Positions 1-9,721 of a stretch of 64,000 nucleotides of DNA are shown in pieces. Source of the stretch: Oribacterium asaccharolyticum ACB7. GTDB lineage: Bacteria; Bacillota; Clostridia; Lachnospirales; Lachnospiraceae. The first letter of the stretch is position 1; every line of letters begins with the position of its first letter. The notes under the pieces were generated by a model. It made no database searches. It was not told the DNA's origin and saw only the letters and a list, made by a program, of their open reading frames with translations. Location of the stretch: assembly GCF_000238075.1 (NCBI RefSeq), contig NZ_JH414504.1, positions 602,886 to 666,885 on the forward strand. The letters run 5' to 3'. The position numbers were made by a program, and so were the translations under genes.

Positions 1-1432
1 TCTGTGTAAATTTAGGGTGTTCCTCTAAAATGCGTAATATTGAAATATCCTCTTTCGTAAGATTAGACTCTTCTCCCCTATCTTGGGTAGTATTCTTGAG
101 AGCTTGGGCTGTGTCTTGGGTAGCTTGGGTAGTATTCTTGAGAGCTTGGGCTGTGTCTTGGGTAGCTTGGGTAGTATCTTGGGTAGCTTGGGTAGTATTA
201 CCGCCAGTTTGGGGCGCATTCGTTTCTTTATCAGTCGCAGCTGTGACTAATAAATCGGTTGAACTACGATATAAATTGATACGAAGGGCATCTTCCCAGT
301 CAATAAACTCTGGCTCCTGCAATCCGTATTTTCTCATCTCCTCAAAAAGGCGAGGAATTCCAGTTCCCCATCCTTCAATCAATTTCATGTAAGAAAATGC
401 AGATGCCAACGCCTTATTCCGGATTTGAGAATATCCTTCTTTCATCTTAGAAATTGTTACGCCAGGCATTAAACCGCCAGGCGTCGTGATTTCCAGGCGA
501 TCATCAAACAGGTTGATCTGTACATTCGATGATTGTAAGAAACTGTAGTTCATTACTGCATTCACGATCAACTCTCGAATACTATCTGGCGGTAATTCAA
601 AGATATCCTGACGATAAACTCCTTTAATTTTTGCTCCAAGTCTTATATTTCTTAATACAAACTGATGTGCATCTTCTACCTGCTGCCAAAGAGGACCAGT
701 ATATTCTTTCTTATCCAGGAATATCGCCCTTGAAGTTCCCTTAAATACACCACACTGTATAACAGAGTGAAACACATCCTTCCCTAATAGATAGTTATAT
801 GCATTGGTTGGTTTGATCCGTCCTCTTCCATCCTCGGAGATAATTCCCCAGTTTAACAGATTATTCTTGCTAAGCTTCTTCACTTTTCTTCTTTGTGATT
901 CTGATATACAATTTGATATCGCAACTTTTTCCATCTGCTTGCATAGATCCGCAATTTCATCTTCTGTGATATCCTCTTCCGGAACCATCATGGTGTCATA
1001 AGATCTTCCCTCCGAGTCATAATACAGCTCTCTTGTGGTGTCCTGATCCGCGTGTCTTGTCGTACCCGCAACGCGAATATATACGCCATTTGTCAATCCA
1101 TCTGCTGTTAGGTAATATGGTCTCTTCTTCCCTGCGATGATTTCTATAACGATAACTGTCTTCCCTTCAAAGGTCTGTGGATAAATATCCGGAACTATCA
1201 TCGGTTTACACATGTCAGAGATGGCATTTGTAATGGCATCGATTTCTGAAAATAGTTTTTCTTCCGGTACGCCAATGATTTTTCTGGTTTCATCTTCTAC
1301 GCCAAACACAAGACGCCCGCCCTTACCATTGGCAAAGGCAACTATCGTCTTCATGTACTTTTTTGCTTCTGGTCTCGTTTCCTTAAACTCTACATATTGG
1401 TTCTCACCATGTAAAATTTCTTCAATCGTCAT
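1..1432 (-). CDS. AlbA_2 / HATPase_c_4 ATP-binding protein of the BREX operon (partial, runs off left edge)
   Basis: Reading the minus strand gives an uninterrupted frame from an ATG at 1432 (preceded by GGAGGCAGAGTA) to the window edge. The N-terminus (MTIEEILHGENQYVEFKETR) followed by KTIVAFANGKGGRLVFGVEDE is the Schlafen-like AlbA_2 putative DNA-binding domain. Further in, a block with DSIRELIVNAVMNYSF and DDRLEITTPGGLMPG is the HATPase_c_4 ATP-binding module usual in this family. The C-terminal linker carries a 14-residue tandem repeat, and an expected winged-helix end lies outside the window. The gene starts 21 bp after the pglX C-terminal part, so it is co-transcribed with BREX. AlbA_2 proteins occur as accessory genes in clostridial BREX loci; the exact role is unknown. 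Family assignment is firm, function is inferred from context. Confidence 0.85.
   Translation of the reverse strand, partial: MTIEEILHGENQYVEFKETRPEAKKYMKTIVAFANGKGGRLVFGVEDETRKIIGVPEEKLFSEIDAITNAISDMCKPMIVPDIYPQTFEGKTVIVIEIIAGKKRPYYLTADGLTNGVYIRVAGTTRHADQDTTRELYYDSEGRSYDTMMVPEEDITEDEIADLCKQMEKVAISNCISESQRRKVKKLSKNNLLNWGIISEDGRGRIKPTNAYNYLLGKDVFHSVIQCGVFKGTSRAIFLDKKEYTGPLWQQVEDAHQFVLRNIRLGAKIKGVYRQDIFELPPDSIRELIVNAVMNYSFLQSSNVQINLFDDRLEITTPGGLMPGVTISKMKEGYSQIRNKALASAFSYMKLIEGWGTGIPRLFEEMRKYGLQEPEFIDWEDALRINLYRSSTDLLVTAATDKETNAPQTGGNTTQATQDTTQATQDTAQALKNTTQATQDTAQALKNTTQDRGEESNLTKEDISILRILEEHPKFTQ
82..199 (-). repeat. 42-bp in-frame tandem repeat in the AlbA_2 gene
   Basis: Two perfect 42-bp copies (82-123 and 124-165) are followed by shortened 21-bp units. 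They are built from the 9-bp block CTTGGGTAG and encode TTQATQDTAQALKN-type repeats, a Thr/Gln/Ala/Asp-rich low-complexity linker. 42 is a multiple of three, so copy changes keep the reading frame and would alter only linker length. Confidence 0.9.
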
Positions 1433-1452
1433 TACTCTGCCTCCTCTCCGTC

Positions 1453-2460
1453 TTATTTTTCCTTTGCCATGATATTATTAGAATCTGCAAGGACCTCGTA
1501 GAACTTGCCATCACTTGCTGTCTGGACTTTTCGATAGTTTTTCTTCACTCCATCATCCAGATCCAATTCGATACGGCTCAGTGCTAAGTGTCCAATCTTC
1601 TCATCATATTCACGGCATTCTTTTAACTGCTTTTGGAGTTTTTCTTTTCGCTTGGTAGCGGCTGCTACTTCACGAGAATTTGTACTATGATCAATCATAT
1701 CCTGCATACGGTTGATTTCACTCTCATAGATACGCTGCATCTTATGAAGATAGTCTACACGCAGGTTACCGATAGTATCTGGCGTGTAGTGGTGCAGATA
1801 GACCAGTGCCTTGAAGCCATTCTGCTTGCCACTATCAAACAGCCAGTAGATCGGACGTTTGCCGGAGCCGGTGACAGAATAGGTCTGGCAGTGATCCTTA
1901 AAGAAATCGTTCAAAAAGTAGTTGCGGATGATCTCCCGGCTGGTGCTGCCCTTATTGCCAAGGGCTTTTGCGATATAATCGAAGTTTGCTTCCAGCGTAT
2001 CAGCACCATACACCACCTTCAGCCAGTCACACAGGCGCGATACGATATCATCGTCCAGATATTCTTCATCCGTGATGGGGATGACATTGTCGGCATCAGG
2101 GATAAAGCTCTGATATTTGCTACTATCCCACTCACCGCCTGCATAGGCCAATCCTTCCACATCCAGCGAGTATCGGCCAAACATACAGCCAACTGCATAG
2201 GAGATGAGGGAGACGATCTCGTCACGCATGGTGCGGACATAGTTGCTACCCTTCATAGACTCCGGCATATTTTCCTTACTGTCAAACACACGATGCACGG
2301 TGACGTCCTTATCCGCCACCTCCGGTGTTAGCTCGTTCTGCAAACCGTAAATGTCGATGAAGATACGGTTGAGTTCTTCTTCATTGGCTTTGAGCTGCTG
2401 GAAGCGGTCTTCGCATTCCTGCTTCCACGCTGCATATTTATTAGAAATTAGTTTCCCCAT
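1453..2460 (-). CDS. pglX: BREX methyltransferase PglX, C-terminal part (separate ORF)
   Basis: This 335-aa protein matches only the C-terminal third of PglX: it opens with a WKQECEDRFQQLKANEEELNR-like stretch, then DIYGLQNEL, the AVGCMFGRYSLD block, SREIIRNYFLNDFF and RPIYWLFDSGK, and a coiled segment at about residues 235-285. In ordinary PglX these follow the target recognition part in one chain of roughly 1200 aa. Here they form their own gene with an ATG and a good ribosome binding site (GGAGGAATAATTGAT), 78 bp after the TIGR02391 gene. It has no methyltransferase motifs of its own, so it could act only together with the 888-aa part. I infer a split enzyme assembled from two chains, though an inactivated gene is possible. 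Confidence 0.85.
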   Translation of the reverse strand: MGKLISNKYAAWKQECEDRFQQLKANEEELNRIFIDIYGLQNELTPEVADKDVTVHRVFDSKENMPESMKGSNYVRTMRDEIVSLISYAVGCMFGRYSLDVEGLAYAGGEWDSSKYQSFIPDADNVIPITDEEYLDDDIVSRLCDWLKVVYGADTLEANFDYIAKALGNKGSTSREIIRNYFLNDFFKDHCQTYSVTGSGKRPIYWLFDSGKQNGFKALVYLHHYTPDTIGNLRVDYLHKMQRIYESEINRMQDMIDHSTNSREVAAATKRKEKLQKQLKECREYDEKIGHLALSRIELDLDDGVKKNYRKVQTASDGKFYEVLADSNNIMAKEK

Positions 2461-2538
2461 ATCAATTATTCCTCCACCCGTTCAGTAAATACCTTGCTGA
2501 ATAGGTCACAAGTTATACACAAAATGAAATCTATAATT

Positions 2539-3345
2539 TCATGGTTCTCTTCTCACAACTTGGCAATTATCCAAGTTCTTATGCAAGAAAGAGATCATCA
2601 TTAGTATGTCTACTGCTTCATCTTCATCTATAATCCAATTGATTTTTGGAGTGTGAGCAGTGACATTCCGTACCATACTGTTTATTCCTTTCAACATCAT
2701 GCAAAACCCATTTTGCTGATTCTTCTCACTTGCAGTTTGAAGATTATTCAATATCAAATAGGGCGAGGACGTTGAAAATGTCTTTTCAAATAAAGAAGAG
2801 CCGTCCTCTTCGAGGTTTGTCATTTGCCTTATTTGCTCCGTAAGACTTTTCGTTGCTTCGAGGACTGCATGAAAATAATTTTCTTTCAGAAGTTCCTCAT
2901 TGCAGTATTGAATTACACGGCTATGGACACCTCGTTGACGCAGTTTGGGCAGAATTCTCTGCACCCTTTTTTGAGCATCGCTTATAGTCTTTGCCACTGA
3001 CACCTTTTCAAACTCTCCATCGTCCCGATACTGTATTCCACTAAAAGTAAGGATGCCATTAAGCTCGGAGCGGTAATCCTCAAATTCATCCTGCCGTTGG
3101 ACATAGTTTACGGGATCCAATACTTCTTTAATAAAACGCAAGATCACATTTCCTGAATGATCCTTATCCTGACAAGCAGTAAAAGTATACTCCAATCTGC
3201 GCCACTTTGTAGACTCGCCACTGTTATCAGGGACAGCAAGACGGGTAAGTACACGAGAAATCTCACTTCCTGTCATCACACGATCACCAAGCAAATGACT
3301 TATTTGTGTTATTTGACTGTTATTAAAGATAACTACGTCAGCCAT
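2539..3345 (-). CDS. TIGR02391-family protein inserted inside pglX
   Basis: A 268-aa protein whose C-terminal half (NEELLKENYFHAVLEATKSL, GSSLFEKTFS, NGFCMMLKGINSMVRNVTAH) is characteristic of the TIGR02391 (Ymh) family, often found near restriction and abortive-infection genes; biochemical function is unknown to me. The N-terminus (ISHLLGDRVMTGSEISRVL...) looks like a small helical DNA-binding or adaptor domain, an inference from helix pattern only. Its ribosome binding site (GGAGG) overlaps the stop codon of the upstream pglX part (TTTAGGAGGCAAGT then ATG), so it is translationally coupled. It sits exactly where the PglX chain is interrupted, which suggests either a recent gene insertion or an integral partner of a split PglX. 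Confidence 0.75.
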   Translation of the reverse strand: MADVVIFNNSQITQISHLLGDRVMTGSEISRVLTRLAVPDNSGESTKWRRLEYTFTACQDKDHSGNVILRFIKEVLDPVNYVQRQDEFEDYRSELNGILTFSGIQYRDDGEFEKVSVAKTISDAQKRVQRILPKLRQRGVHSRVIQYCNEELLKENYFHAVLEATKSLTEQIRQMTNLEEDGSSLFEKTFSTSSPYLILNNLQTASEKNQQNGFCMMLKGINSMVRNVTAHTPKINWIIDEDEAVDILMMISFLHKNLDNCQVVRREP

Positions 3346-3354
3346 ACTTGCCTC

Positions 3355-6021
3355 CTAAACCAGCGGGTTCCGCTTGAAATCCAACGAGGTTTCATAGGAA
3401 TCCCAATCGCTCTTAGAAATGGTTTCACAGCCTAATACACATTTATCAATTTGAGGTAATTGGTCATCCACAATATGTACAGGCAGACATCCAATATCTC
3501 CAAGTTCACAATTAAGAGTTGGAGACACTATTTTTAATATACTCTCAGCAACACATGAGTTACAGAACGAGAGAATATAGGCTTCATATTTCTGAGGGAC
3601 AATTATGGTCATTCCGGCTTCTGATGATATTTGCCCATGCGGTTTGAATCGAAAAGATATTTTTGCGCTGGTAATTTTGGACCATGTAATTACTTCCTTG
3701 AAATAGTGATCTACGCCCTGGGGACGAGATCTTAGTTTTCCTTCATCGTCTACAAAATGCTTAATTTCAAATCCGTCATTTGCCCAGTTAACAATATATT
3801 CATCATTTCCACGCCATTTTCGATATGCACCGCCCTTATTATATGGGACCCACTTTCTTTTAAGTTCAATAACATCAGATGTTTTAGTTGCAGAGCCAAT
3901 AAAAGATTGAATATTGACTTCATACCAAAACCGCGTGAATCGATTGACATCTCCTGTGATTAACCCCTGTGCCAATGTTCCAATTTGAGAAATAGTTTTT
4001 CCATCAAAACAATCAAACAGTTCTCTGGACACCCAATATGCCACCGGGCTGCTCGGAATTTTGGCAAAGTTAGACTGGATGGCTACATAGCGATTCTTCC
4101 CCGCAAGGAACATATCTTCTTTCCCTTGTTGAGAGGTCGGATCAATCAGACGGCAATAGGTGCCTTTGTAGCCGTCAATATGGTTTGCGCAACGTACAAA
4201 AGCGGTAGTCTGCACCACTTCGCCGCCAATTTCTTCAAAGGCTCTTGCGCCGAGATGTGCCATGTTGACGGTTTCGGTGAGCATCATCTTTTCCCGCAAC
4301 TTTTCAAAGCTGGACAGGAACATCCAACTATGCTGGGTAATCATTGCCTGATAGCCATTGTCAGCAGTCATCTGACGGCAACGCTCAATAAACACAGCAA
4401 ACAAATCAGCTTTGCTGTCCGGATAATTCTTCTTTACAAAATTGTTGACCTTTGCGCTCAGATTGCTGATTCGGGCATACGGCGGATTCGTAACAGTTAT
4501 CCAATACTTCCGCGCCATCATCTCGCCAATATCAATGAGCCGGTTCAGCTGTTCGGCGGTATCTTCTACGCCAACGCTATCCATACTGATCTGACCGGCA
4601 GTATCTTCCGCTGCCACAAATCGGCGCAACAAATCCCAGTTGTAGCTCTCCACATTCAGGATGGAGCCGTATTCCTTGGCATCAGTAAAGTTGTCCAGCA
4701 AGCCTTCCAGCTGCATCTTGGCGGCGTTCTTCTCGATATCATCCATCTCCGCACCGAAAAATTTTAGGTGCGCACGATTGATGCCGTTGCTCTCCTGAAT
4801 GGTATAGACATGGCAGCTGTTCTCACCGTTTAAGATACGGCGGTTGTACTGCCGCGCCTTCATCATCACGGCGAAGTACGCCAGCTGATAGGCGCGGTCG
4901 TCAATATCTAGACCGTAGATATTGTGTTCCAGTATGCTCTTTGTAGCATCACGCTGGCTGTAACCTGCACTCTCGTAAATCTGCATCAACACATCAAAGG
5001 CGTATACGAGGATATGGCCAGAACCCATACATAGGTCGATCATCTTGATATCTTCCGGGTTAAGGACAGAATATTCCCGTCTAATCTCCGCAAGCTTCTT
5101 CTGCACTTCCGGCTCCTGCTCTGCCTCTTCCAGATAGTATTTCCAGTTTTCTTTCAGGCCGCAGTCCGGGTGTCCTTCCAACCACAGGCGCCCCAAGCTG
5201 TTCTCCACCATGTAGCGAACAATCCAGTTCGGGGTGAACAGCTGAGTTACGGCAGGGATTTCCTCTTTGGTAATCTTGCCGTTTTTGGCAAAGGCAGCGG
5301 CTTTCGGTTCCGTGTTGTAGTACTGGTAAAGCCAACCGATGATCTCCACCTGGCCACCTTTTTCAATATTGAAGTCATCCTCGTCAATATCGTGAACAAG
5401 CTTGTAGACAACACCTTCCTGATCAATAACTGAGAGATTCAGAAGTATTTCTGTATAATCCTGTGTCTTTTCAAACAGCGCCGGCAACAACGCATTTAGC
5501 GAATTACACTGCTTGATGAAAAGCATACGGAAAAGATCATCCAGCTGATTATCATTTTTCAACTGCATGATGATATGCTCTTCGTCTCCTGTAAAATCCA
5601 ACTCAGCATCAAAAGGATTTGTGACAATATCCGGTTCCAATTTCCCTGTATCCGAAGAAAGAACACGCATGTGGGAAGGAAGATAATCATTTACTTCCAT
5701 GAAACGGATCGCAATCAGGCGGTTGAACCAGGTATAGGCAACCTCTTCAATGATATATTTATAAGCAGTCTGATAGTCGGTATCCTTTTCCTTTTGTCGG
5801 ATCACCTCTACCAGTTTTCTTCTCTGCTTCACCGCATCTCCACTGATGGAATAAGGTTCTGCGGTTCCAATATCATAAAATTCAGTTGTACCTATGGACT
5901 GAGGCAGAGCATTTTTAATACCATCTGCCGTAATACCTATCAATCCTGCACGGTAACTGATATCTGCAATGAGCTTATTTCTAGCCCAGATCGCAAAGTT
6001 TTTGATGGATGATTTATTCAT
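3355..6021 (-). CDS. pglX: BREX type 1 adenine-specific methyltransferase PglX, N-terminal and catalytic part
   Basis: PglX modifies an adenine in the BREX recognition sequence so that host DNA is spared. This 888-aa ORF holds the whole catalytic core: the SAM-binding motif I DLCMGSGHILVYAFD at about residues 329-343, the LDIDD acidic motif near 371, and the N6-adenine catalytic motif NPPY at 512-515. The target recognition region follows (about 650-870). It then stops after DFKRNPLV, where a full PglX would continue into the coiled C-terminal region; that region is encoded separately by the ORF starting at 2460. The start has AAGGAGAG upstream, 27 bp after brxC. Everything expected in the catalytic part is intact, so the protein may be active if the C-terminal chain is supplied in trans. 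Confidence 0.93.
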   Translation of the reverse strand: MNKSSIKNFAIWARNKLIADISYRAGLIGITADGIKNALPQSIGTTEFYDIGTAEPYSISGDAVKQRRKLVEVIRQKEKDTDYQTAYKYIIEEVAYTWFNRLIAIRFMEVNDYLPSHMRVLSSDTGKLEPDIVTNPFDAELDFTGDEEHIIMQLKNDNQLDDLFRMLFIKQCNSLNALLPALFEKTQDYTEILLNLSVIDQEGVVYKLVHDIDEDDFNIEKGGQVEIIGWLYQYYNTEPKAAAFAKNGKITKEEIPAVTQLFTPNWIVRYMVENSLGRLWLEGHPDCGLKENWKYYLEEAEQEPEVQKKLAEIRREYSVLNPEDIKMIDLCMGSGHILVYAFDVLMQIYESAGYSQRDATKSILEHNIYGLDIDDRAYQLAYFAVMMKARQYNRRILNGENSCHVYTIQESNGINRAHLKFFGAEMDDIEKNAAKMQLEGLLDNFTDAKEYGSILNVESYNWDLLRRFVAAEDTAGQISMDSVGVEDTAEQLNRLIDIGEMMARKYWITVTNPPYARISNLSAKVNNFVKKNYPDSKADLFAVFIERCRQMTADNGYQAMITQHSWMFLSSFEKLREKMMLTETVNMAHLGARAFEEIGGEVVQTTAFVRCANHIDGYKGTYCRLIDPTSQQGKEDMFLAGKNRYVAIQSNFAKIPSSPVAYWVSRELFDCFDGKTISQIGTLAQGLITGDVNRFTRFWYEVNIQSFIGSATKTSDVIELKRKWVPYNKGGAYRKWRGNDEYIVNWANDGFEIKHFVDDEGKLRSRPQGVDHYFKEVITWSKITSAKISFRFKPHGQISSEAGMTIIVPQKYEAYILSFCNSCVAESILKIVSPTLNCELGDIGCLPVHIVDDQLPQIDKCVLGCETISKSDWDSYETSLDFKRNPLV

Positions 6022-6048
6022 GCCTTTGCTCTCTCCTTTATCTCGTAA

Positions 6049-9000
6049 TTAGAACTCAATATTAACAATCGTATCCTCATCAAGTTGAGCTACGAGAGTC
6101 TTTCTCAGTTCTTCAATGTATCTATCTACATCCTGTGTATTTTCCAGTCTCCAAGAAGAAGTACCTGTCATCTTCTTAATAGAAACATTCTTTGTCTTGT
6201 GTACCTTAAACTGCGCTTTCTGTTCAGCGACCTTGTGAGCCACTTCCGTATCTGTCACATCAGCGCCCTGCTTTTTCGCCTCTTCTTCGATTCTACGAAT
6301 CTCCTCTGCCTGTTTTCTTTCAGCAATTTGGCGATCCAACAAGTCCATCTCATTCATGAGACGAATCTTCAATGCTTCAGCTTTATCTGCAAAGCTTCTG
6401 AGAGACGATACATTGTTGCAGTGCTCTGCACCCTGGCGAATCTCAACGAACTGATTTTGATAGTGTTCCTTCTTCTGATCTGCATATTCCTTTGTATTCA
6501 AAACTTCCAACACACGCTGTCTGGACTGATCTATAGAATCCAGTACCGGTGCTTCTTCAGCTTCCAGTACCTTTGTATAAGCGTTCATGAACTGCTCACG
6601 AAGTTCCGGAAGCTGAGGAATATTCTTATAAGGCTTATCTTGTTTTACAATCCCACGCATCTTCGCAACAACTGCTTCTATATCCGCATCCACGATATAA
6701 GTTTTGCTGTCATCATAAATGGCAAGCATATCCAGAGCGCGCATAAAAATTGTCTGCTGTTCTCCATTGAAGAATGCTTTTACTGGCTCATAATCCTCTG
6801 CCAGATCAAGGAAGGATTCTCGCATCTTTGACACATAACTAAAAAACTCCAGGGCACTAGTGATCTGAACCACAGACTGCATCAATCGTTTTCCGCTATC
6901 CAAGACCTTCTTTCCCGGATAATCGTATTGCTTATAATAGACTTCCAGCTTATCCATCTCATTTACCATGTTGGATGCATATCTCTGGAAAGTCTTCATG
7001 ATGGTATCTTCATCCTCTGCCGATACAGTGGTATGGAATACTTCTTTCATAACATCACGAACAGCTTTCTTATCCTTCTCACTGACACGAACGCGTTCTT
7101 CCATGAGAAGCTTTTCAACAAAGGCTTTCTTTGTGATATATCCTATAATTTCTTCTTCAGACTTATTGTTTAGATTTACAGACGCACCATTAACTGTAAA
7201 TGCAAGATCTCCTCTCTTAAAGAGACGTGCAACAAGCCAGTCTATGTCATCTTCCACGAAACCGTATGGAGCCTTCATGAATCGGTCCTTAACCGACTTC
7301 ATCGAGGTCTTCATATGGTTATGCGAATTCATCGCAATATAACCCTGCACATCATCCAACGCATGTGCATTTGCTTCTGTGCCACCTTCTAACTGTAGCG
7401 AAAGCTGATTGGTTGTGAGCATCATCTTTCTGATTTCTGCTTCACCCATGGCAGTATCGATATAAGACAGTTTATGATAAACCGTCTGAACCAAACGTCC
7501 GATAGCTTCATTGATTCTGGATGTGACATCCTTTGCAGCAACGCGGGCGACATCACCATTTACATAGATGGTTGCTTCCTTAAGTCCCTCTGTAAGATAA
7601 AGCTTTGCATTGGCATTGCGCTCTCTCATCTCCACACGCTTTGCTTCCTTAATAGTTTCATATTTTGCAAGCTGTGTGGAAGTATTCTTACGAAGGAAAC
7701 GTTCGATTTTTAAGTACACACGCATCTCTGTCAGGAACTCGTCATCATTCGGAAGGACAAGCAATACTTCCTTTCCCTGACCCGACATCATTCGAAGTGT
7801 AGCATCATCCATTCCACCGTCATACCAAGGTGTCAGGATACGAAGTCCGATATCAAAGTTCTGATTTGATTTGTAAGGACGGTCATCGACCACCTGATTG
7901 AAGGAAAAGGAATATCTGCCATTGAATGCAGGGTAACGATACTTCTTATCGGTAAAGATATCCTCAAAGATCATCTCAGCAATCTTTGTAATAACCTCCG
8001 GCATCTCCACGTTTTCTTTTTCAATTTCATTATTGATCTCCTGTTCCTCATCTGTCAGGAAGACATAGAGATTGCCGTTCTTCTGTACCAACATCTGGCG
8101 CATCAAAACCTTAAGAGCTTCTTCTACTCTATCCTTCAGTTCGATACGGTCATCTTCAATATTTTCAATCATCAGACTGGTGATGTTATCGATATTGGAT
8201 TCAATCTCAAGAACATACTTGATCATGAACAAGGTCTTTAAAACATTGATAGCAAATACATCTTCTTCCTTATTATCCGGATTAATATAGCTATTCTCAT
8301 ACGCCTTACTGATAACACCCTTGTGGCTGTGATCCAGAAAGTTCTCCAAAGCATCATAGAAACGATGGAACGGTACAATCACTCCCATCTCACAATTCTT
8401 TAGCTTTGCTGCAGACTCTTTGAAAAGAGCTAGCATGGAACGTTCACCTTCCGATAGATGCTTACCGGATGCTCCATGCGTACGAATCGATGTCAGAACA
8501 CTCGCTAGTAAGTTAAACTGGTATGGAACAAATGGATACACTTCTGCAAAATCATTTTCGTTTGCATACAACTTCTTCTCTACGCCATCATTAAATACAA
8601 TCAAATTTTTAATAATAGTAGCCTTCTGTTCATAAAGAAGACGAAGAGCCTGAGCTGCGGTTTCTGTCTTATCCAAAATTCTCTTTTTGATAACTGCATC
8701 TACGTTTGCAGATGACAAAGAAAGACGTGTATCAAAACGTCCCTGAATCTTAGAGAAGTCATTTCCCTTTACTTTTGTGATGGAGTCAATATCCTGCTGG
8801 GATGTAACAATCACCCAAGCTTTACCCATACATTCTTTTCCAAGTTCTTCTGTCACCGTCTGCAGGTTCAGCATCAACTTTGAATCATCACCAATATACT
8901 GGCCAATCTCATCTACAAGGAAAACAACATGACGATTCTTTCCCTGTCTGTCGATGTAAGCTTTTACTCTCTTTGCAAAATCTTCAATGCTGATTGTGTA

Positions 9001-9702
9001 AGGCGCCATTGCCTTCTCACACCAGTTTCTCGCAACTACTTCACTCATGAAGTCTATAGACACAAGTGCGTCAACTACACTGTCCTGAATAAAGTCAAAA
9101 TCCTGACGAGACTCTTCCCAAGGATCACCATATTCATCTTCAAAAGCAGCTTTGAACTCATCAAATATTCCCGCTTCTGCGAGTCTTCTTTCCAAGTCAG
9201 CAACGTGAGGCATGGAACCACAGAATCCCTGCATCTCATTGAACACTTTCAGGAATACATTAACAATAGCATCCTTGTTCTGCTTTCCATTGGATTCACT
9301 CTTGGAATCGATATTAAAAAGTACGACATCTGCAGGTGTTTCTGCCGCAAGTTTCATGTCAGCAAGAACCATAGGATCAATAATCTTTTTATCATCAATA
9401 AAATAATCCAGTGCTCTCTTATCTCCGACCTGCTTGTTATCCAAAAGGTAAGATAAAATCTTTAGGAAATGAGATTTACCACTTCCAAAGAAACCGGAAA
9501 TCCAGACACCCATCTTAGCTGTATTTCCATTAATTCCTTTTTTATATGAGGAGAAGAAATCAGCAAAATGCTTCTGCAATTCTCTTGTGACAACGTACTC
9601 TTCCAGCTCCTGTGCCACATTCGTTTCTTCCCCCTGACCAACAATGATGACTCCCTGAATCTCACGATCAATCTTCTTGGCAAACATATCTTTGATTTGC
9701 AT
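6049..9702 (-). CDS. brxC: BREX ATPase BrxC
   Basis: BrxC is the large P-loop ATPase required for BREX defence and methylation, thought to act on DNA with BrxB, PglX and PglZ. The 1217-aa length is normal for the family. Walker A is GFFGSGKS at residues 70-77 and Walker B is VVFLVDE at 259-265, in the known context MGVWISGFFGSGKSHFLKIL and VDEIGQYIGDD. The C-terminal third has long helices with a charged coiled segment (AERKQAEEIRRIEEEAKKQG). Start chosen at the ATG after AGGAGGAACGAAAA. It lies 92 bp downstream of brxB, with two hairpins in that gap. No frameshift is seen. Confidence 0.95.
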   Translation of the reverse strand: MQIKDMFAKKIDREIQGVIIVGQGEETNVAQELEEYVVTRELQKHFADFFSSYKKGINGNTAKMGVWISGFFGSGKSHFLKILSYLLDNKQVGDKRALDYFIDDKKIIDPMVLADMKLAAETPADVVLFNIDSKSESNGKQNKDAIVNVFLKVFNEMQGFCGSMPHVADLERRLAEAGIFDEFKAAFEDEYGDPWEESRQDFDFIQDSVVDALVSIDFMSEVVARNWCEKAMAPYTISIEDFAKRVKAYIDRQGKNRHVVFLVDEIGQYIGDDSKLMLNLQTVTEELGKECMGKAWVIVTSQQDIDSITKVKGNDFSKIQGRFDTRLSLSSANVDAVIKKRILDKTETAAQALRLLYEQKATIIKNLIVFNDGVEKKLYANENDFAEVYPFVPYQFNLLASVLTSIRTHGASGKHLSEGERSMLALFKESAAKLKNCEMGVIVPFHRFYDALENFLDHSHKGVISKAYENSYINPDNKEEDVFAINVLKTLFMIKYVLEIESNIDNITSLMIENIEDDRIELKDRVEEALKVLMRQMLVQKNGNLYVFLTDEEQEINNEIEKENVEMPEVITKIAEMIFEDIFTDKKYRYPAFNGRYSFSFNQVVDDRPYKSNQNFDIGLRILTPWYDGGMDDATLRMMSGQGKEVLLVLPNDDEFLTEMRVYLKIERFLRKNTSTQLAKYETIKEAKRVEMRERNANAKLYLTEGLKEATIYVNGDVARVAAKDVTSRINEAIGRLVQTVYHKLSYIDTAMGEAEIRKMMLTTNQLSLQLEGGTEANAHALDDVQGYIAMNSHNHMKTSMKSVKDRFMKAPYGFVEDDIDWLVARLFKRGDLAFTVNGASVNLNNKSEEEIIGYITKKAFVEKLLMEERVRVSEKDKKAVRDVMKEVFHTTVSAEDEDTIMKTFQRYASNMVNEMDKLEVYYKQYDYPGKKVLDSGKRLMQSVVQITSALEFFSYVSKMRESFLDLAEDYEPVKAFFNGEQQTIFMRALDMLAIYDDSKTYIVDADIEAVVAKMRGIVKQDKPYKNIPQLPELREQFMNAYTKVLEAEEAPVLDSIDQSRQRVLEVLNTKEYADQKKEHYQNQFVEIRQGAEHCNNVSSLRSFADKAEALKIRLMNEMDLLDRQIAERKQAEEIRRIEEEAKKQGADVTDTEVAHKVAEQKAQFKVHKTKNVSIKKMTGTSSWRLENTQDVDRYIEELRKTLVAQLDEDTIVNIEF

Positions 9703-9721
9703 TTTTCGTTCCTCCTATTTC

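Noticed and set aside
82..199. Tandem repeats resembling a CRISPR array
   Set aside because: Repeats are contiguous with no unique spacers and are in frame within a coding gene.
1633..2331. 232-aa plus-strand ORF opposite the pglX C-terminal part
   Set aside because: Antisense shadow; the minus frame matches a known family, this one does not.
3985..4767. 260-aa plus-strand ORF opposite pglX
   Set aside because: Antisense shadow of the methyltransferase core.
6085..6831. 248-aa plus-strand ORF opposite brxC
   Set aside because: Cys/Leu/Phe-rich antisense shadow with no ribosome binding site or family pattern.
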